Shown here: positions 1-7,569 of the stretch, piece by piece | Numbering within the stretch: the stretch's first letter is position 1 | How the letters are laid out: each line of letters starts with the position of its first letter | Assembly (NCBI RefSeq): GCF_014203355.1 | Contig: NZ_JACHIR010000001.1 | Coordinates: 2,420,038-2,484,037, forward strand | Source of the DNA: Kutzneria kofuensis | Lineage (GTDB): Bacteria > Actinomycetota > Actinomycetes > Mycobacteriales > Pseudonocardiaceae | Length of the DNA: 64,000 nt | Direction of reading: 5' to 3' | Position numbers and translations under genes: made by a program | Notes under the pieces: generated by a model | What the model was told of the DNA's origin: nothing | Database searches by the model: none | The model's input: only the letters and a program-made list of their open reading frames with translations

Positions 1-187
1 TGGCCGCCTCGGCGTCGGTGACGTCCAGGGCGAAGGGGGCCACCTTGTCGCCGTACTCGCCGACCAGGTCGTCCAGCTGCTCGGGCTTGCGCGCGGTCGC
101 CACCACGTTGTCGCCCGCGGCCAGCGCCGCCTCCGCCAGCTGCCGGCCGAGGCCGCGGGAGCTGCCGGTGATGAGCCAAGTCCTCAT
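1..187 (-). CDS. Short-chain dehydrogenase/reductase, N-terminal part (runs off the left edge)
   Basis: The minus-strand frame opens with ATG at 187 and stays open to base 1, giving 62 residues of a protein truncated only by the window edge. It begins MRTWLITGSSRGLG, the Rossmann nucleotide-binding start (TGxxxGxG) of classical SDR oxidoreductases. It continues with a helix ending in an NAD(P)-specificity region (VVATARKPEQL) and a conserved ALDVTD segment after strand beta-4. These enzymes use NAD(P)H to oxidise or reduce alcohols and carbonyls. The substrate cannot be told because the catalytic YxxxK lies outside the window. It diverges from a TetR regulator over a shared region with inverted repeats and is therefore its probable target. 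Confidence 0.85.
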   Translation of the reverse strand, partial: MRTWLITGSSRGLGRQLAEAALAAGDNVVATARKPEQLDDLVGEYGDKVAPFALDVTDAEAA

Positions 188-205
188 CGTCGTACCCTTC
201 TCTAT

Positions 206-274
206 AACTAACTGGATGGTTACTTCAACCATGACATCACCACAGCTATTCCATGTCAACTATCTGGTTAGTTG
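206..274. promoter_or_regulatory. Two operator-like inverted sites between the SDR and TetR genes
   Basis: The left site contains AACTAACTGGAT (206-217). The right site contains its inverted near-copy ATCTGGTTAGTT (262-273), matching at 10 of 12 positions. The right site is itself a palindrome, CAACTA-N6-TAGTTG (257-274). They lie in the 100-bp divergent spacer and are AT-richer than the surroundings, as expected for operators of the adjacent TetR protein. The assignment is inference. Confidence 0.5.
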
Positions 275-287
275 CTACGCTCACACC

Positions 288-836
288 ATGGCCAGGGACG
301 CGCACGCCACGAGACAGCGGCTGCTGGAGGCGGCGACCGCCGAGTTCGCCGAGCACGGCATCGCCGGCGCCCGGGTGGACCGGGTCGCCGCCGCCGCGGG
401 CTGCAACAAGGCGCTGATCTACTCGTACTTCGGGAACAAGGACCAGCTGTTCGAGGCGGTGTTCGCACGGAACATCGCCGAGTTCTACGAGCTGGTGCCG
501 TTCGACGCCACCGACCTGCCCGGCTATGCCGGGCGGCTGTTCGACCACTACGAGGCGCATCCCGTGACGCTGCGGCTGTCCACCTGGTACCGGCTGGAGC
601 GCGCCGAGGGGGCCATGCCCGCCGTGTCGGCGGTCAACGACGTGCGGCTGGAACGTCTTCGTCAGGCCCAGGCCGACGGTGTGGTGTCGACCCACTTCGA
701 TCCCGTGCAGCTCTTGGTGTTGTTGCAGGCCGTGCCCGCCGCGTGGGCGACGACGAACCCGGAGCTGGCCGGCGCCTCCACCCGCGAGTTCCGCCGCCGG
801 ACCGTCGTCGAGGCCATCGAGAAGTTGTTGGCATAG
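288..836 (+). CDS. TetR/AcrR family transcriptional regulator
   Basis: This is a 182-residue protein, a usual TetR length. The N-terminal domain has the TetR helix-turn-helix: a helix (RQRLLEAATAEFAEHG), then VDRVAAAAGCNKALIYSYFGNKDQL with the characteristic YxYFxxKxxL end of the recognition helix near residue 50. The C-terminal ligand domain is helical and not diagnostic. The start at 288 (MARDAH) is chosen because the family motif begins about ten residues later; an upstream in-frame extension runs through the promoter and is not credible. The protein probably represses the divergent SDR gene and itself through the paired sites in the spacer. The inducer is unknown. Confidence 0.9.
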   Translation: MARDAHATRQRLLEAATAEFAEHGIAGARVDRVAAAAGCNKALIYSYFGNKDQLFEAVFARNIAEFYELVPFDATDLPGYAGRLFDHYEAHPVTLRLSTWYRLERAEGAMPAVSAVNDVRLERLRQAQADGVVSTHFDPVQLLVLLQAVPAAWATTNPELAGASTREFRRRTVVEAIEKLLA

Positions 837-840
837 AAAG

Positions 841-880
841 GGATCGGCCCCCACCCGCCGTCCCGGGTGGGGGCCGATCC
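841..880. terminator. Strong hairpin after the TetR gene
   Basis: Perfect 16-bp arms (841-856 and 865-880) enclose an 8-nt loop, starting 5 nt after the TetR stop codon. There is no U tract, which is common for actinobacterial terminators. It ends transcription from the left. Confidence 0.75.
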
Positions 881-965
881 GGTCCCGTCGCCGCCGCGTC
901 TTTGCTGCCACGCAAACCTTCATGACGCGTGGTGCCGGCGACGGAAGTCCTTTCGTTGTGCTTGC

Positions 966-1001
966 GGGGCCGGCTCGCCCTGGTACGAACGAGCCGGCCC
1001 C
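966..1001. terminator. Hairpin at the end of the MFS gene
   Basis: Perfect 12-bp arms, GGGGCCGGCTCG (966-977) and its complement (990-1001), have a 12-nt loop. The hairpin lies 13 nt beyond the stop of the minus-strand MFS gene, so the two convergent genes each have their own hairpin. Confidence 0.7.
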
Positions 1002-1013
1002 TTCTCGCCGCTG

Positions 1014-2606
1014 TCAGGCGACGGCGCCTTCGAGAACCTTGGTCTCTTCCGTCTTGTTGTTGTCCTTGGGGGTGGGCGGGGTCGGCTTGATCCGCCGCAG
1101 CAACGCGATCGTGAACACCGCCGCGCCCACCGCCACGACCCCACCGGCGATCGCCGAGTAGTGCAGCGAGCTGGTGAACGCCTCACGGGCCACCGCCAGC
1201 AGCGAGTCGGCCTGGGCCCGCGGCAGGCCATGAGCGACCGTCGAGGCGGTGGCCAGGGTCTGCCGGGAGGCCTGCACGGCGGCGGCCGGCACGTCGTGCG
1301 GGGTGTGGGCGTCGAAGGTCACGGCATACACCGCCGCCCCGATCGAGCCCAGGATCGCGATCCCCAACGCCCCGCCCAACTCCTGACCGGTCTCCAGCAA
1401 CGCCGAGGCGGCGCCGGCCCGCTCGGCCGGCGCGGCCGCCACGACCAGGTCGGTGATGCAGGTCAGCACGATCGCGATGCCCAGGCCGATCCCGATCGCC
1501 CCGCCCATCACCGTGACCATGCTGCGGGCCACCTCCAACTGCGTCATCACCACGAAACCCACGGCGGCGACGAGGAAGCCGGCGGCGATGATGTAGGCCG
1601 GGCGGACGGTGCGGGCGATGATCGTCACGAACGGCACCACCAGGGTCACCACCACCGGGGAGGCCATCGTCCACAGCGCGGCCTCCAGCGTGCTCATCCG
1701 CAGCACTTCCATCAGGTACTGGGTGGTGAACACGCCGAACCCGATCAGGCAGAACGAGCAGGCGACGGACACGGTCATGGAGGCGCCGAAGTCGCGGTTG
1801 CGGAACAGTTGCGGGTCGATCATCGGGTGCGACAGGGTCTTCTGGCGGCGGACGAAGACGTAGCCCAGGGCCAGGCCGGCCGCCAGCGCCGCCGCGGGCA
1901 GGGCGGAGAACCCGTTGACCGCGGTTTCCTTCAGGCCCCAGATGATCGCCAGCACCCCGGCCAGTGACAGCAGGCCGGAGGCGAGGTCGAAGCGGCCGGC
2001 TTGGCCGCGGGGCAGGCGGTACTCGGGCACGAGGGCGGGGACCAGGATCAGCAGCAGGACCATGACGGGGGCGTTGATCAGGAAGACCGAGCCCCAGGGG
2101 AAGAACTGCAGCAGCACCCCGGACACGATCGGGCCCAGGGCGGCGCCGACGGACAGGCCGGTGGACCACACGGCGATGGCGGAGCGGCGCTGCTTGTCGT
2201 CGTGGAACATGCTGCGCACCAGGGCCAGGGTGGAGGGCATCAGGGTGGCGCCGCCGATGCCCTGGATGGCGCGGGCGGTGATCAGGGTGGTGGGGTCGGT
2301 GGCGAAGGCGGCGGCGACCGAGGCCAGGCCGAACACGGTGGAGCCGATCAGCAGCAGGGTGCGGCGGCCGATGCGGTCGCCGATGTTGCCCATGGTGATC
2401 AGCAGGCCGGCCAGGACGAAGCCGTACATGTCGATGATCCACAGCTGTTCGGTGCCGGAGGGGGCCAGGGCGGCGGAGATGGCGGGGATGGCGAAGTACA
2501 GGACGGTCATGTCCATGGAGACCAGCAGCAGTGGCAGGACGAGGACGGCCAGGCCGGTCCATTCGCGTCGGCCGGCGAGGCGGGGTGGTTGCGTGGCGTG
2601 TGTCAT
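1014..2606 (-). CDS. MFS drug efflux transporter, DHA2 (14-TM, EmrB/QacA-like)
   Basis: This 530-residue integral membrane protein has about 14 hydrophobic segments, the size and topology of proton-driven DHA2 pumps. The loop between TM2 and TM3 carries MFS motif A (GNIGDRIGRR), and the first helix has the DHA2-type LLLVSMDMTVLYFAIP. A segment GIGGATLMPSTLALVRSMF fits motif C/antiporter regions. The start at 2606 (MTHATQ) is chosen because the longer reading frame runs upstream through palindromic intergenic repeats. A 10-bp-arm inverted repeat lies just upstream of the start, suggesting repression by a TetR- or MarR-type protein not encoded next to it. The substrate is probably a hydrophobic drug or dye and is not predictable here. 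Confidence 0.9.
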   Translation of the reverse strand: MTHATQPPRLAGRREWTGLAVLVLPLLLVSMDMTVLYFAIPAISAALAPSGTEQLWIIDMYGFVLAGLLITMGNIGDRIGRRTLLLIGSTVFGLASVAAAFATDPTTLITARAIQGIGGATLMPSTLALVRSMFHDDKQRRSAIAVWSTGLSVGAALGPIVSGVLLQFFPWGSVFLINAPVMVLLLILVPALVPEYRLPRGQAGRFDLASGLLSLAGVLAIIWGLKETAVNGFSALPAAALAAGLALGYVFVRRQKTLSHPMIDPQLFRNRDFGASMTVSVACSFCLIGFGVFTTQYLMEVLRMSTLEAALWTMASPVVVTLVVPFVTIIARTVRPAYIIAAGFLVAAVGFVVMTQLEVARSMVTVMGGAIGIGLGIAIVLTCITDLVVAAAPAERAGAASALLETGQELGGALGIAILGSIGAAVYAVTFDAHTPHDVPAAAVQASRQTLATASTVAHGLPRAQADSLLAVAREAFTSSLHYSAIAGGVVAVGAAVFTIALLRRIKPTPPTPKDNNKTEETKVLEGAVA

Positions 2607-2616
2607 GCCCCGAACC

Positions 2617-2653
2617 ATACACGCGTCCCACACGCTTGTATAGAACGTACGTT
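2617..2653. promoter_or_regulatory. Operator-like palindromes upstream of the MFS pump
   Basis: ATACACGCGT (2617-2626) and ACGCTTGTAT (2632-2641) form an inverted repeat matching at 9 of 10 positions around a 5-nt centre. Three bases on is the perfect palindrome AACGTACGTT (2644-2653). They sit 11-47 bp upstream of the start codon, where a repressor would block the pump promoter. Confidence 0.45.
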
Positions 2654-2713
2654 TAAGACACTCGATGGCTAGGGAAACCCCCAGCCGTCGCTCGCCAACC
2701 CCAGCCCCGGTGC

Positions 2714-2760
2714 ACGTGAGTGGCATACGTGGCTTCCGCGGCCACACAAGCCACTCACGT
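2714..2760. repeat. 47-nt palindromic repeat, copy 1
   Basis: Arms ACGTGAGTGGC and GCCACTCACGT (11 bp, perfect) enclose a 25-nt middle that contains a weaker nested hairpin (GTGGC/GGCCAC). It is one of four copies of identical total length in this window. Three are in tandem in the gene-free 419-bp stretch 2607-3025, which otherwise holds only the MFS promoter region. Confidence 0.8.
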
Positions 2761-2775
2761 ACGGGCGGCCACGGC

Positions 2776-2822
2776 ACGTGAGTGGCTTATATGGCTCCTG
2801 CGGCCACACAAGCCACTCACGT
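2776..2822. repeat. 47-nt palindromic repeat, copy 2
   Basis: The 11-bp arms are identical to copy 1 and again 47 nt overall. The right half of the middle (CGGCCACACAA) is also identical to copy 1, so the two copies are closely related. It starts 62 nt after copy 1 starts. Confidence 0.8.
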
Positions 2823-2849
2823 AGGCCCGCACCCGGGGCCGGCCACGGC

Positions 2850-2896
2850 ACGTGAGTGGCTCAGGTGGCCGCCGAGGCCAAGTGAGCCACTCAGGT
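2850..2896. repeat. 47-nt palindromic repeat, copy 3
   Basis: The left arm ACGTGAGTGGC is intact. The right arm GCCACTCAGGT has one C-to-G change. The length is again 47 nt, and the middle has diverged from copies 1 and 2. It lies 130 nt past the stop of the minus-strand hydrolase gene. Confidence 0.75.
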
Positions 2897-3025
2897 GAGA
2901 AAAACCGGGGGGACGATGTGCCGAGGCTGCGGCGGGGATGGGGCCGTTGCGACTTCGTCGGCGAGAGCGATCTCGTGGCGGGCGGCCGGGGCTGAGTACG
3001 CCGGCGGGTCAGACTCGGGTGCGGG

Positions 3026-3889
3026 TCATCGGGTCGCGGCCAGGATGTGTTCGCCCATGGCCCGAACGGCGTCACGGGCCTCGGGCAGCCAAGAAGTGAA
3101 GTAGTGCCACACATGCGGAGCGTCCTGGACGACGATCAACCGTGCGCCGGCCCTGGCGGCCAGGGCGACGGCGTCGTCGTGAAGGATCTCCTCGGTGCCG
3201 ACCTGCACGAGCAGCGGCGGCAGGCCGGTGAGGTCGCCGTAGATCGGCGACGCGTACGGGTGCAGCGGGCTGGCCTTCCCCGCCAGATACTCGGTGGCGG
3301 CCGCGAGCAGACCGGCCCGGGAGAGCATCGGGTCCCGGGATGCCCTGGTAGCCATGGATTCCCCGGTGCACTCCAGGTCCACCCACGGCGAGTTGACAGC
3401 AGCGGCAGCCGGCAGCGGGAGACCCTCGTCCCGAAGACGTAGCAGCAACGCCACGGCCAGCCCACCGCCGGCGGACTCGCCGGCGATGGCGATTCGGTTG
3501 GCGGCAAAGCGATCCAGCAACGAGACGTACGCGTCACGGGCGAAGTCGACGGCCGCCGGGAACGGGTGCTCCGGCGCCAGCGGGTAATCAGCGAACGCGA
3601 CCTCCGCCCGAGCGGCGCTCGCCACCCCGGCCATGAGCGCCCGATGAGTGCCCGGCGAGCCGAGCCGGTAGGCGCCGCCATGGAGGTACAGCACGACCCG
3701 GTCCGGCTCGGACTCGGGCGTCCGCACCCACACGCCGAACTCCCACGGCTCCACAACGGTTTCCGCCGGCACGGGGAACTGCCCGGCCCACTCCACGTAC
3801 GCCTGCCGCTGCGCCTCCACCGTGCCCACCGACCGGGCATCCACCAGCTCGCGCAGCGTCGCGTGCGCCCGCTCCATCTCCGGGGTCAT
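3026..3889 (-). CDS. Alpha/beta hydrolase (HSL/esterase-lipase family)
   Basis: This is a 287-residue cytoplasmic alpha/beta hydrolase of the hormone-sensitive-lipase type. It has the HGGAYRLGS oxyanion motif in the first third, the nucleophile elbow GESAGGG (GxSxG) near the middle, a conserved DPMLS region, and a C-terminal DAPHVWHYF carrying the catalytic His. Such enzymes hydrolyse short-chain esters. The start at 3889 (MTPEMERAH) follows a good ribosome site (GGAAGGAG, 8 nt upstream); the longer frame would run through a palindromic repeat. The gene lies between two sets of 47-nt repeats and is probably transcribed alone. The natural substrate is unknown. Confidence 0.9.
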   Translation of the reverse strand: MTPEMERAHATLRELVDARSVGTVEAQRQAYVEWAGQFPVPAETVVEPWEFGVWVRTPESEPDRVVLYLHGGAYRLGSPGTHRALMAGVASAARAEVAFADYPLAPEHPFPAAVDFARDAYVSLLDRFAANRIAIAGESAGGGLAVALLLRLRDEGLPLPAAAAVNSPWVDLECTGESMATRASRDPMLSRAGLLAAATEYLAGKASPLHPYASPIYGDLTGLPPLLVQVGTEEILHDDAVALAARAGARLIVVQDAPHVWHYFTSWLPEARDAVRAMGEHILAATR

Positions 3890-3931
3890 GCCAGCAGCTC
3901 CTTCCGTGAGCTCCGATCGCCGCCCCGACGC

Positions 3932-3978
3932 ACGTGAGTGGCTCATGTGCCCCCTGGCGGCAAGTCAGCCACTCACGT
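3932..3978. repeat. 47-nt palindromic repeat, copy 4
   Basis: Perfect 11-bp arms ACGTGAGTGGC/GCCACTCACGT and a total of 47 nt match copies 1 and 2, but the middle is unrelated in sequence. It lies 33 nt after the stop of the minus-strand CGNR gene and 43 nt before the hydrolase start. Confidence 0.8.
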
Positions 3979-4011
3979 ACGTCAGCGGCCGATCGGGTCG
4001 CCGGGGGCGGA

Positions 4012-4569
4012 TCAGGTCGCGGGCGCTAGATTTCCGCGCTGGCGGGCGCGATAAGTGGCGCCTTTCACCTTGTTTCCGCACGTGGTCATCGAGCACCATT
4101 CCCGCCGGAAACCGCGGGAGCGGTCGATGAAGACCTGGTTGCACTCCGGCCGCTGACACTCCTTGAGCAGGTGCGCGTCGGGCCCGCCGAGCAGGTCGAC
4201 GGCGGCCCGCGCGACGGTGGCAAGCGCTTGCGCGGGCGTGGCCTCGACGTGTCGGCCGGCCGGCGTGAGCTGTGGGGCCGCGGGCGCGGACCGCGCGAAC
4301 TCGTTGACCAGTGACACGTCCGCGGCACGCTGCTCCTCCCCGAACAACCGGGCCGCTACCAGGGCATATATCGCCTCCCGGAGCGCGACGGCGTCGACCA
4401 GGTCGGCGGGTGCGCTGCGTGGACCGGCGTCGATGAGCTTCGACTCACGAAACCAGGCGTCAAGGGACGCGGGCCCGTCGAGCATCTCCAGCGGGTCGTC
4501 GTTGCGGCGGCCGCGCAGGGTGCCGACGAAGTCGAGCGCCGGGTGGTCGCACGGGAAGCGGTGAACCAT
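4012..4569 (-). CDS. CGNR zinc-finger protein (ABATE domain), putative stress regulator
   Basis: This 185-residue protein has the N-terminal ABATE domain (start FPCDHPALDFVGTLRGR) and a C-terminal CGNR zinc finger. The finger cysteines are visible as CQRPEC...WCSMTTCGN, followed by the basic tail KVKGATYRARQR. CGNR proteins are thought to be stress-responsive DNA-binding regulators. The start at 4569 (MVHRFP) sits where homologues usually begin. The gene diverges from the DinB-like gene at 4687 with 117 bp between them, so it may regulate that operon and itself. Confidence 0.88.
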   Translation of the reverse strand: MVHRFPCDHPALDFVGTLRGRRNDDPLEMLDGPASLDAWFRESKLIDAGPRSAPADLVDAVALREAIYALVAARLFGEEQRAADVSLVNEFARSAPAAPQLTPAGRHVEATPAQALATVARAAVDLLGGPDAHLLKECQRPECNQVFIDRSRGFRREWCSMTTCGNKVKGATYRARQRGNLAPAT

Positions 4570-4686
4570 GCGCACCAGTTTGACAGGTGCGCAGACGCCA
4601 TGCAATGCTGCACACCGTTCTAACCGGTGCGCGATTGCAGGCCGTAAATTACGCACCGCTCCGACAGGTGCCGACTGGAGACGCCA

Positions 4687-5097
4687 GTGATCACGCGAGA
4701 GCAGTACCTCGACTTCTTCACCAACGCGCTCAACGGGATGGCCGACATCGTCGCCGAGCTGGGCGACGACCTGGCCAACCGGCGTATGCCGCTGCCCGGC
4801 GCGAACACGCCGTACGCGGTGCTCAACCACAGCCTCGGCGCCATCGGCTACTGGGTCGGCGAGGTCGTCTCCGGCCGCCCCGCGCACCGGGACCGCGATG
4901 CCGAGTTCACCGCGTCCGGGCCGGTCGCGCCGCTGCTCGACCGGGTCCGTGACACCGTCGGCCAGCTGGCCAAGGACGTCGCCGCCGCGCGGGAGGACAC
5001 CGACACCGCCGGCGCGCTGCTGCACGTCTACACCGACGTCGTCCAGCACCACGGCCAGCTGCAGATCATGCGCGACGCCCTCGTCGCCACGGCCTGA
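4687..5097 (+). CDS. DinB-like / DUF664-type small four-helix protein
   Basis: This is a 136-residue helical protein starting with GTG (MITREQYLDFF). Its pattern is an N-terminal helix with L-ALNGM, then NHSLGAIGYWVGEVV, then a late LLHVYTDVVQHHGQLQIMRD. This resembles the DinB/YfiT metal-binding fold used by thiol-dependent S-transferases, with the histidines of NHS and QHHGQ as likely metal ligands. The reaction cannot be assigned. The stop is 2 nt before the GlxA-type regulator, so the two genes form one transcript, together with the 55-aa ORF that follows. Confidence 0.75.
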   Translation: MITREQYLDFFTNALNGMADIVAELGDDLANRRMPLPGANTPYAVLNHSLGAIGYWVGEVVSGRPAHRDRDAEFTASGPVAPLLDRVRDTVGQLAKDVAAAREDTDTAGALLHVYTDVVQHHGQLQIMRDALVATA

Positions 5098-5099
5098 CC

Positions 5100-6101
5100 A
5101 TGCACCCCGTCAAGTCCCCGCCGCTGTCCCGTGGCCGCGACCGCCACGTGATCGCCGTGCCGGTGCTGCCCGATTCGGTGGCGTTGGAGGTGACCGTGGT
5201 GCAGCAGGTGTTCGGGCGCCGCCCGTTCCCCGGCGCCGGCGACCTGACCGGCCGCTACCAGATCGTGCTGTGCGGGGAGCGCCGCCGGCAGCCGCTGCCC
5301 GGCGGCGTCGACCTGGGCGACTTGGCCCCGTTGGAGACCCTGTTGACCGCCGACACCGTGCTGGTTCCCGGCGTGGAGAACCCGTTCGCGCCGCGCAGCC
5401 GCACGTTGCTGGCCACGCTGCGGGCGGCCTTCCACCGCGGGGCGCGGATGGTCGGGCTGTGCGGCGGCACCTTCCTGCTCGGTCGCGCCGGCGTGCTCGA
5501 CGGCCGGCGCGCCACCACGCACTGGCTGTACTCGGCGGCGTTCCGCGAGGCGTTCCCGCTGACCCGGCTGGAGATCGACCGGGTTTTCGTCGACGACGGC
5601 TCGGTGCACACCTGCGGCGGCGCACTGTCCACTGCGGACATCGCGCTGCACCTGCTGTCGCTGGACATCGGCGACGCCTACGCCGACGCCATCGGCCGGC
5701 TGTTGGTCGTCGCCCCCCACCGTTCCGGCGAGCAGCTGGCCCGCGACCCGCACGGCCAGTTCATGACGGACTTTCTCAGCTGGCTTCGGGAACACGTGCA
5801 CGAGCCGCTCACGTTGACCCGGTTGGCGGGGCAGGCGCACGTGAGCGAGCGGAGCCTGGTGCGGAAGTTCCGGCAGGCCACCGGGACCAGCATCTTCGAG
5901 TGGATCGGCCAGGAACGGGTCGAGCGGGCCAAGTCCCTGCTCGAGACCACCGACCACCTGGTCGCCGACATCGCGGCGATGGCCGGCTTCGGCTCGGCCG
6001 AGTCGCTGCGCCGCAACTTCGTCAAACACGTCGGCATCTCGGCCCGCAGCTACCGGGCCAAGTTCCGGCCGACCCGGAAGTCCGGAGGTAGTCATGGCTG
6101 A
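5100..6101 (+). CDS. GlxA-family regulator: DJ-1/PfpI domain fused to AraC-type HTH
   Basis: This is a 333-residue two-domain regulator. Residues about 15-200 are a DJ-1/PfpI (class I amidotransferase-like) domain, with the nucleophile-elbow sequence GLCGGTFLLGRAG. Residues about 230-330 are the AraC DNA-binding domain, with two HTH units (LTRLAGQAHVSERSLVRKF and VADIAAMAGFGSAESLRRNF). Members are usually activators of catabolic or stress genes. The ATG at 5100 is 2 nt from the upstream stop, giving tight coupling. The 3' end overlaps the next small ORF by 8 nt. The effector is unknown. Confidence 0.9.
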   Translation: MHPVKSPPLSRGRDRHVIAVPVLPDSVALEVTVVQQVFGRRPFPGAGDLTGRYQIVLCGERRRQPLPGGVDLGDLAPLETLLTADTVLVPGVENPFAPRSRTLLATLRAAFHRGARMVGLCGGTFLLGRAGVLDGRRATTHWLYSAAFREAFPLTRLEIDRVFVDDGSVHTCGGALSTADIALHLLSLDIGDAYADAIGRLLVVAPHRSGEQLARDPHGQFMTDFLSWLREHVHEPLTLTRLAGQAHVSERSLVRKFRQATGTSIFEWIGQERVERAKSLLETTDHLVADIAAMAGFGSAESLRRNFVKHVGISARSYRAKFRPTRKSGGSHG

Positions 6102-6261
6102 GCTCACCGACACCGAAGCCGCCGCCGTCCGCCGCGAGCGCTTCGGCGCCCTGCCCGCCCGCGTGCCCGCCGACCACACCGTCGAAACGGTGCCGCCCGA
6201 GCGCTTCGAGTTCACCGGCGTCGACCCCGACACCGAGTGGATGATCCGCTACAGCGCCTGA
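6094..6261 (+). CDS. Small acidic protein (55 aa), unknown function
   Basis: The ORF starts with ATG at 6094, inside the last codons of the GlxA-type gene. It is preceded by a good ribosome site (GGAGGT 4 nt upstream), which supports real translation. The product begins MAELTDTEAAAVRRERFG and ends TEWMIRYSA. It is acidic, lacks cysteines and has no membrane segment. I do not recognise a family. Its overlap with the regulator suggests a product dosed together with it, perhaps a small partner of the DinB-like protein. Confidence 0.65.
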   Translation: MAELTDTEAAAVRRERFGALPARVPADHTVETVPPERFEFTGVDPDTEWMIRYSA

Positions 6262-6328
6262 GCGGCTGTCACACTCTCGTTACAAGCCTAGGTCAGAGCC
6301 ACGACACCGGCCCCGCACGATTGTCCGT

Positions 6329-6853
6329 ATGACCCGAACGATCCTGCTCGAACTGGCGACCAAGGCGCTGGCCCGGGTGTTCCTGCCGGTGGCGAAGGTC
6401 CGGTATCGCCGCGACGCGCGGCACCACGCGGCGCAGTGGGCGCTGCGGCTGAGGTTCCCGCGTGAGTCGCTGGCGGGCCTGCACCCGGCTACGAAGGCGG
6501 CCTTCGAGGCGGCCAGGGCGGAAGCGTTCTGGCGGGACGGGCAGCTGATCGGGCTGACCTCGGGCCACCGGGACGCGGCGGAGCAGTACCGCCTGTACAA
6601 GGAGGCGGTGCGGAGCGCGGGGTCGCACCAGGAGGCCCGCAAGTGGGTGCTGCCGCCGCACGAGTCGAGCCACGTTCAGGGGACGGCGCTGGACGTCCGG
6701 CCCTGTGAGGGCGCGGCTTGGCTGGAGCGGAACGGGGACCGGTACCACCTGTACCGCCGCTACGACAACGAGCCCTGGCACTTCGAGCTGTGCGCCGCCC
6801 GGCCGGCCCGCCAGCCGCATCCTGGCGCGGCGCCGTTGCGCCGTTCGTGCTAA
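6329..6853 (+). CDS. D-alanyl-D-alanine carboxypeptidase, VanY type (peptidase M15B)
   Basis: This is a 174-residue M15 metallopeptidase that removes the terminal D-Ala from peptidoglycan stem peptides. The zinc site is complete: His115 and Asp122 in SSHVQGTALDV, and Glu148 and His151 in EPWHFEL. The core also has the substrate-loop TSGHRD. No signal peptide or membrane anchor is evident at the N terminus, which is odd for an enzyme whose substrate is outside the membrane; either the start lies elsewhere or export is non-classical. It is followed 29 nt later by a response regulator and histidine kinase, an arrangement reminiscent of VanY next to VanRS. A link to cell-wall stress is inference. 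Confidence 0.82.
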   Translation: MTRTILLELATKALARVFLPVAKVRYRRDARHHAAQWALRLRFPRESLAGLHPATKAAFEAARAEAFWRDGQLIGLTSGHRDAAEQYRLYKEAVRSAGSHQEARKWVLPPHESSHVQGTALDVRPCEGAAWLERNGDRYHLYRRYDNEPWHFELCAARPARQPHPGAAPLRRSC

Positions 6854-6882
6854 CCACTGTGTATCCGACCGAGGGAGGCACG

Positions 6883-7569
6883 GTGGCCCAGCTGTTGCTC
6901 GTCGAGGACGACGCCGTGCTGGCGGAGGCCCTGGCCCGGGCGCTGACGGCGCTGGGCCACGAGGTGAACGTCGCCCCGAGCGGCGAACTGGCGTTGGAGC
7001 AGCTGTTCGACCGGCGCACGCCGACGGATCTGGTGCTGCTGGACGTGATGCTGCCGGGCATCGACGGTTTCGAGGTGTGCCGCAAGATCCGCGCCAAGTC
7101 GACGGTTCCGGTCGTCCTGCTGACGGCCCGCGGCGACCCGGTGGACATGGTGGTCGGTCTGGAGGGCGGCGCGGACGACTACGTGGTGAAGCCGGCGGAA
7201 CCGAGGGTGCTCGACGCCCGCGTGAAGACCATTCTGCGCCGCACGTCCTCCAGCCCGGCACAGCCTACGGTGCAGACGTTCGGCGACCTCTCCATCGACA
7301 GCGAGGCCATGATCGTCAAGAGGAACGGCGAGGAGTTGCACCTCACCTCCACGGAGATGCGGCTGCTGCTGGAGTTCGCCGACCACCCGGGCCAGGTGCT
7401 GTCCCGCCAGACGCTGCTCAAGCGGGTCTGGGACTACGGCTTCGCCGGCGACTCCCGGCTGGTCGACGCGGCCGTGGCCCGGCTGCGCGCGAAGATCGAG
7501 CCGGACCCGGGCAACCCGACGCTGCTGCGCACCGCGAGGGGGCTCGGCTACCGCCTGGTCAAGCCGTGA
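6883..7569 (+). CDS. OmpR-family response regulator
   Basis: This is a 228-residue regulator. The receiver domain (residues about 1-115) has the acidic pocket (VEDD), the phosphoacceptor Asp54 in LLDVMLPG, the LLTA switch threonine, and lysine in YVVKP. The C-terminal winged helix has the typical LTSTEMRLLLEFADHPGQVLSR and RLRAKIEPDPGNPTLLRTARGLGYRL. GTG at 6883 is chosen because GAGGGAGG lies just upstream and the receiver domain begins immediately. Its stop overlaps the kinase start by 3 nt, so the pair is translationally coupled. Targets probably include the VanY-type gene ahead of it. Confidence 0.93.
   Translation: MAQLLLVEDDAVLAEALARALTALGHEVNVAPSGELALEQLFDRRTPTDLVLLDVMLPGIDGFEVCRKIRAKSTVPVVLLTARGDPVDMVVGLEGGADDYVVKPAEPRVLDARVKTILRRTSSSPAQPTVQTFGDLSIDSEAMIVKRNGEELHLTSTEMRLLLEFADHPGQVLSRQTLLKRVWDYGFAGDSRLVDAAVARLRAKIEPDPGNPTLLRTARGLGYRLVKP

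Noticed and set aside
867-2672. Long plus-strand Gly/Arg/Gln-rich frames across the first MFS gene
   Set aside because: They are antisense to a clear transporter, have low-complexity composition typical of GC-rich shadow frames, and lack ribosome sites.
2714-2896. CRISPR-like array
   Set aside because: The three repeats are palindromes of 47 nt with unequal short spacings (15 and 27 nt between them), there are no unique spacers of constant length, and no cas genes are present.
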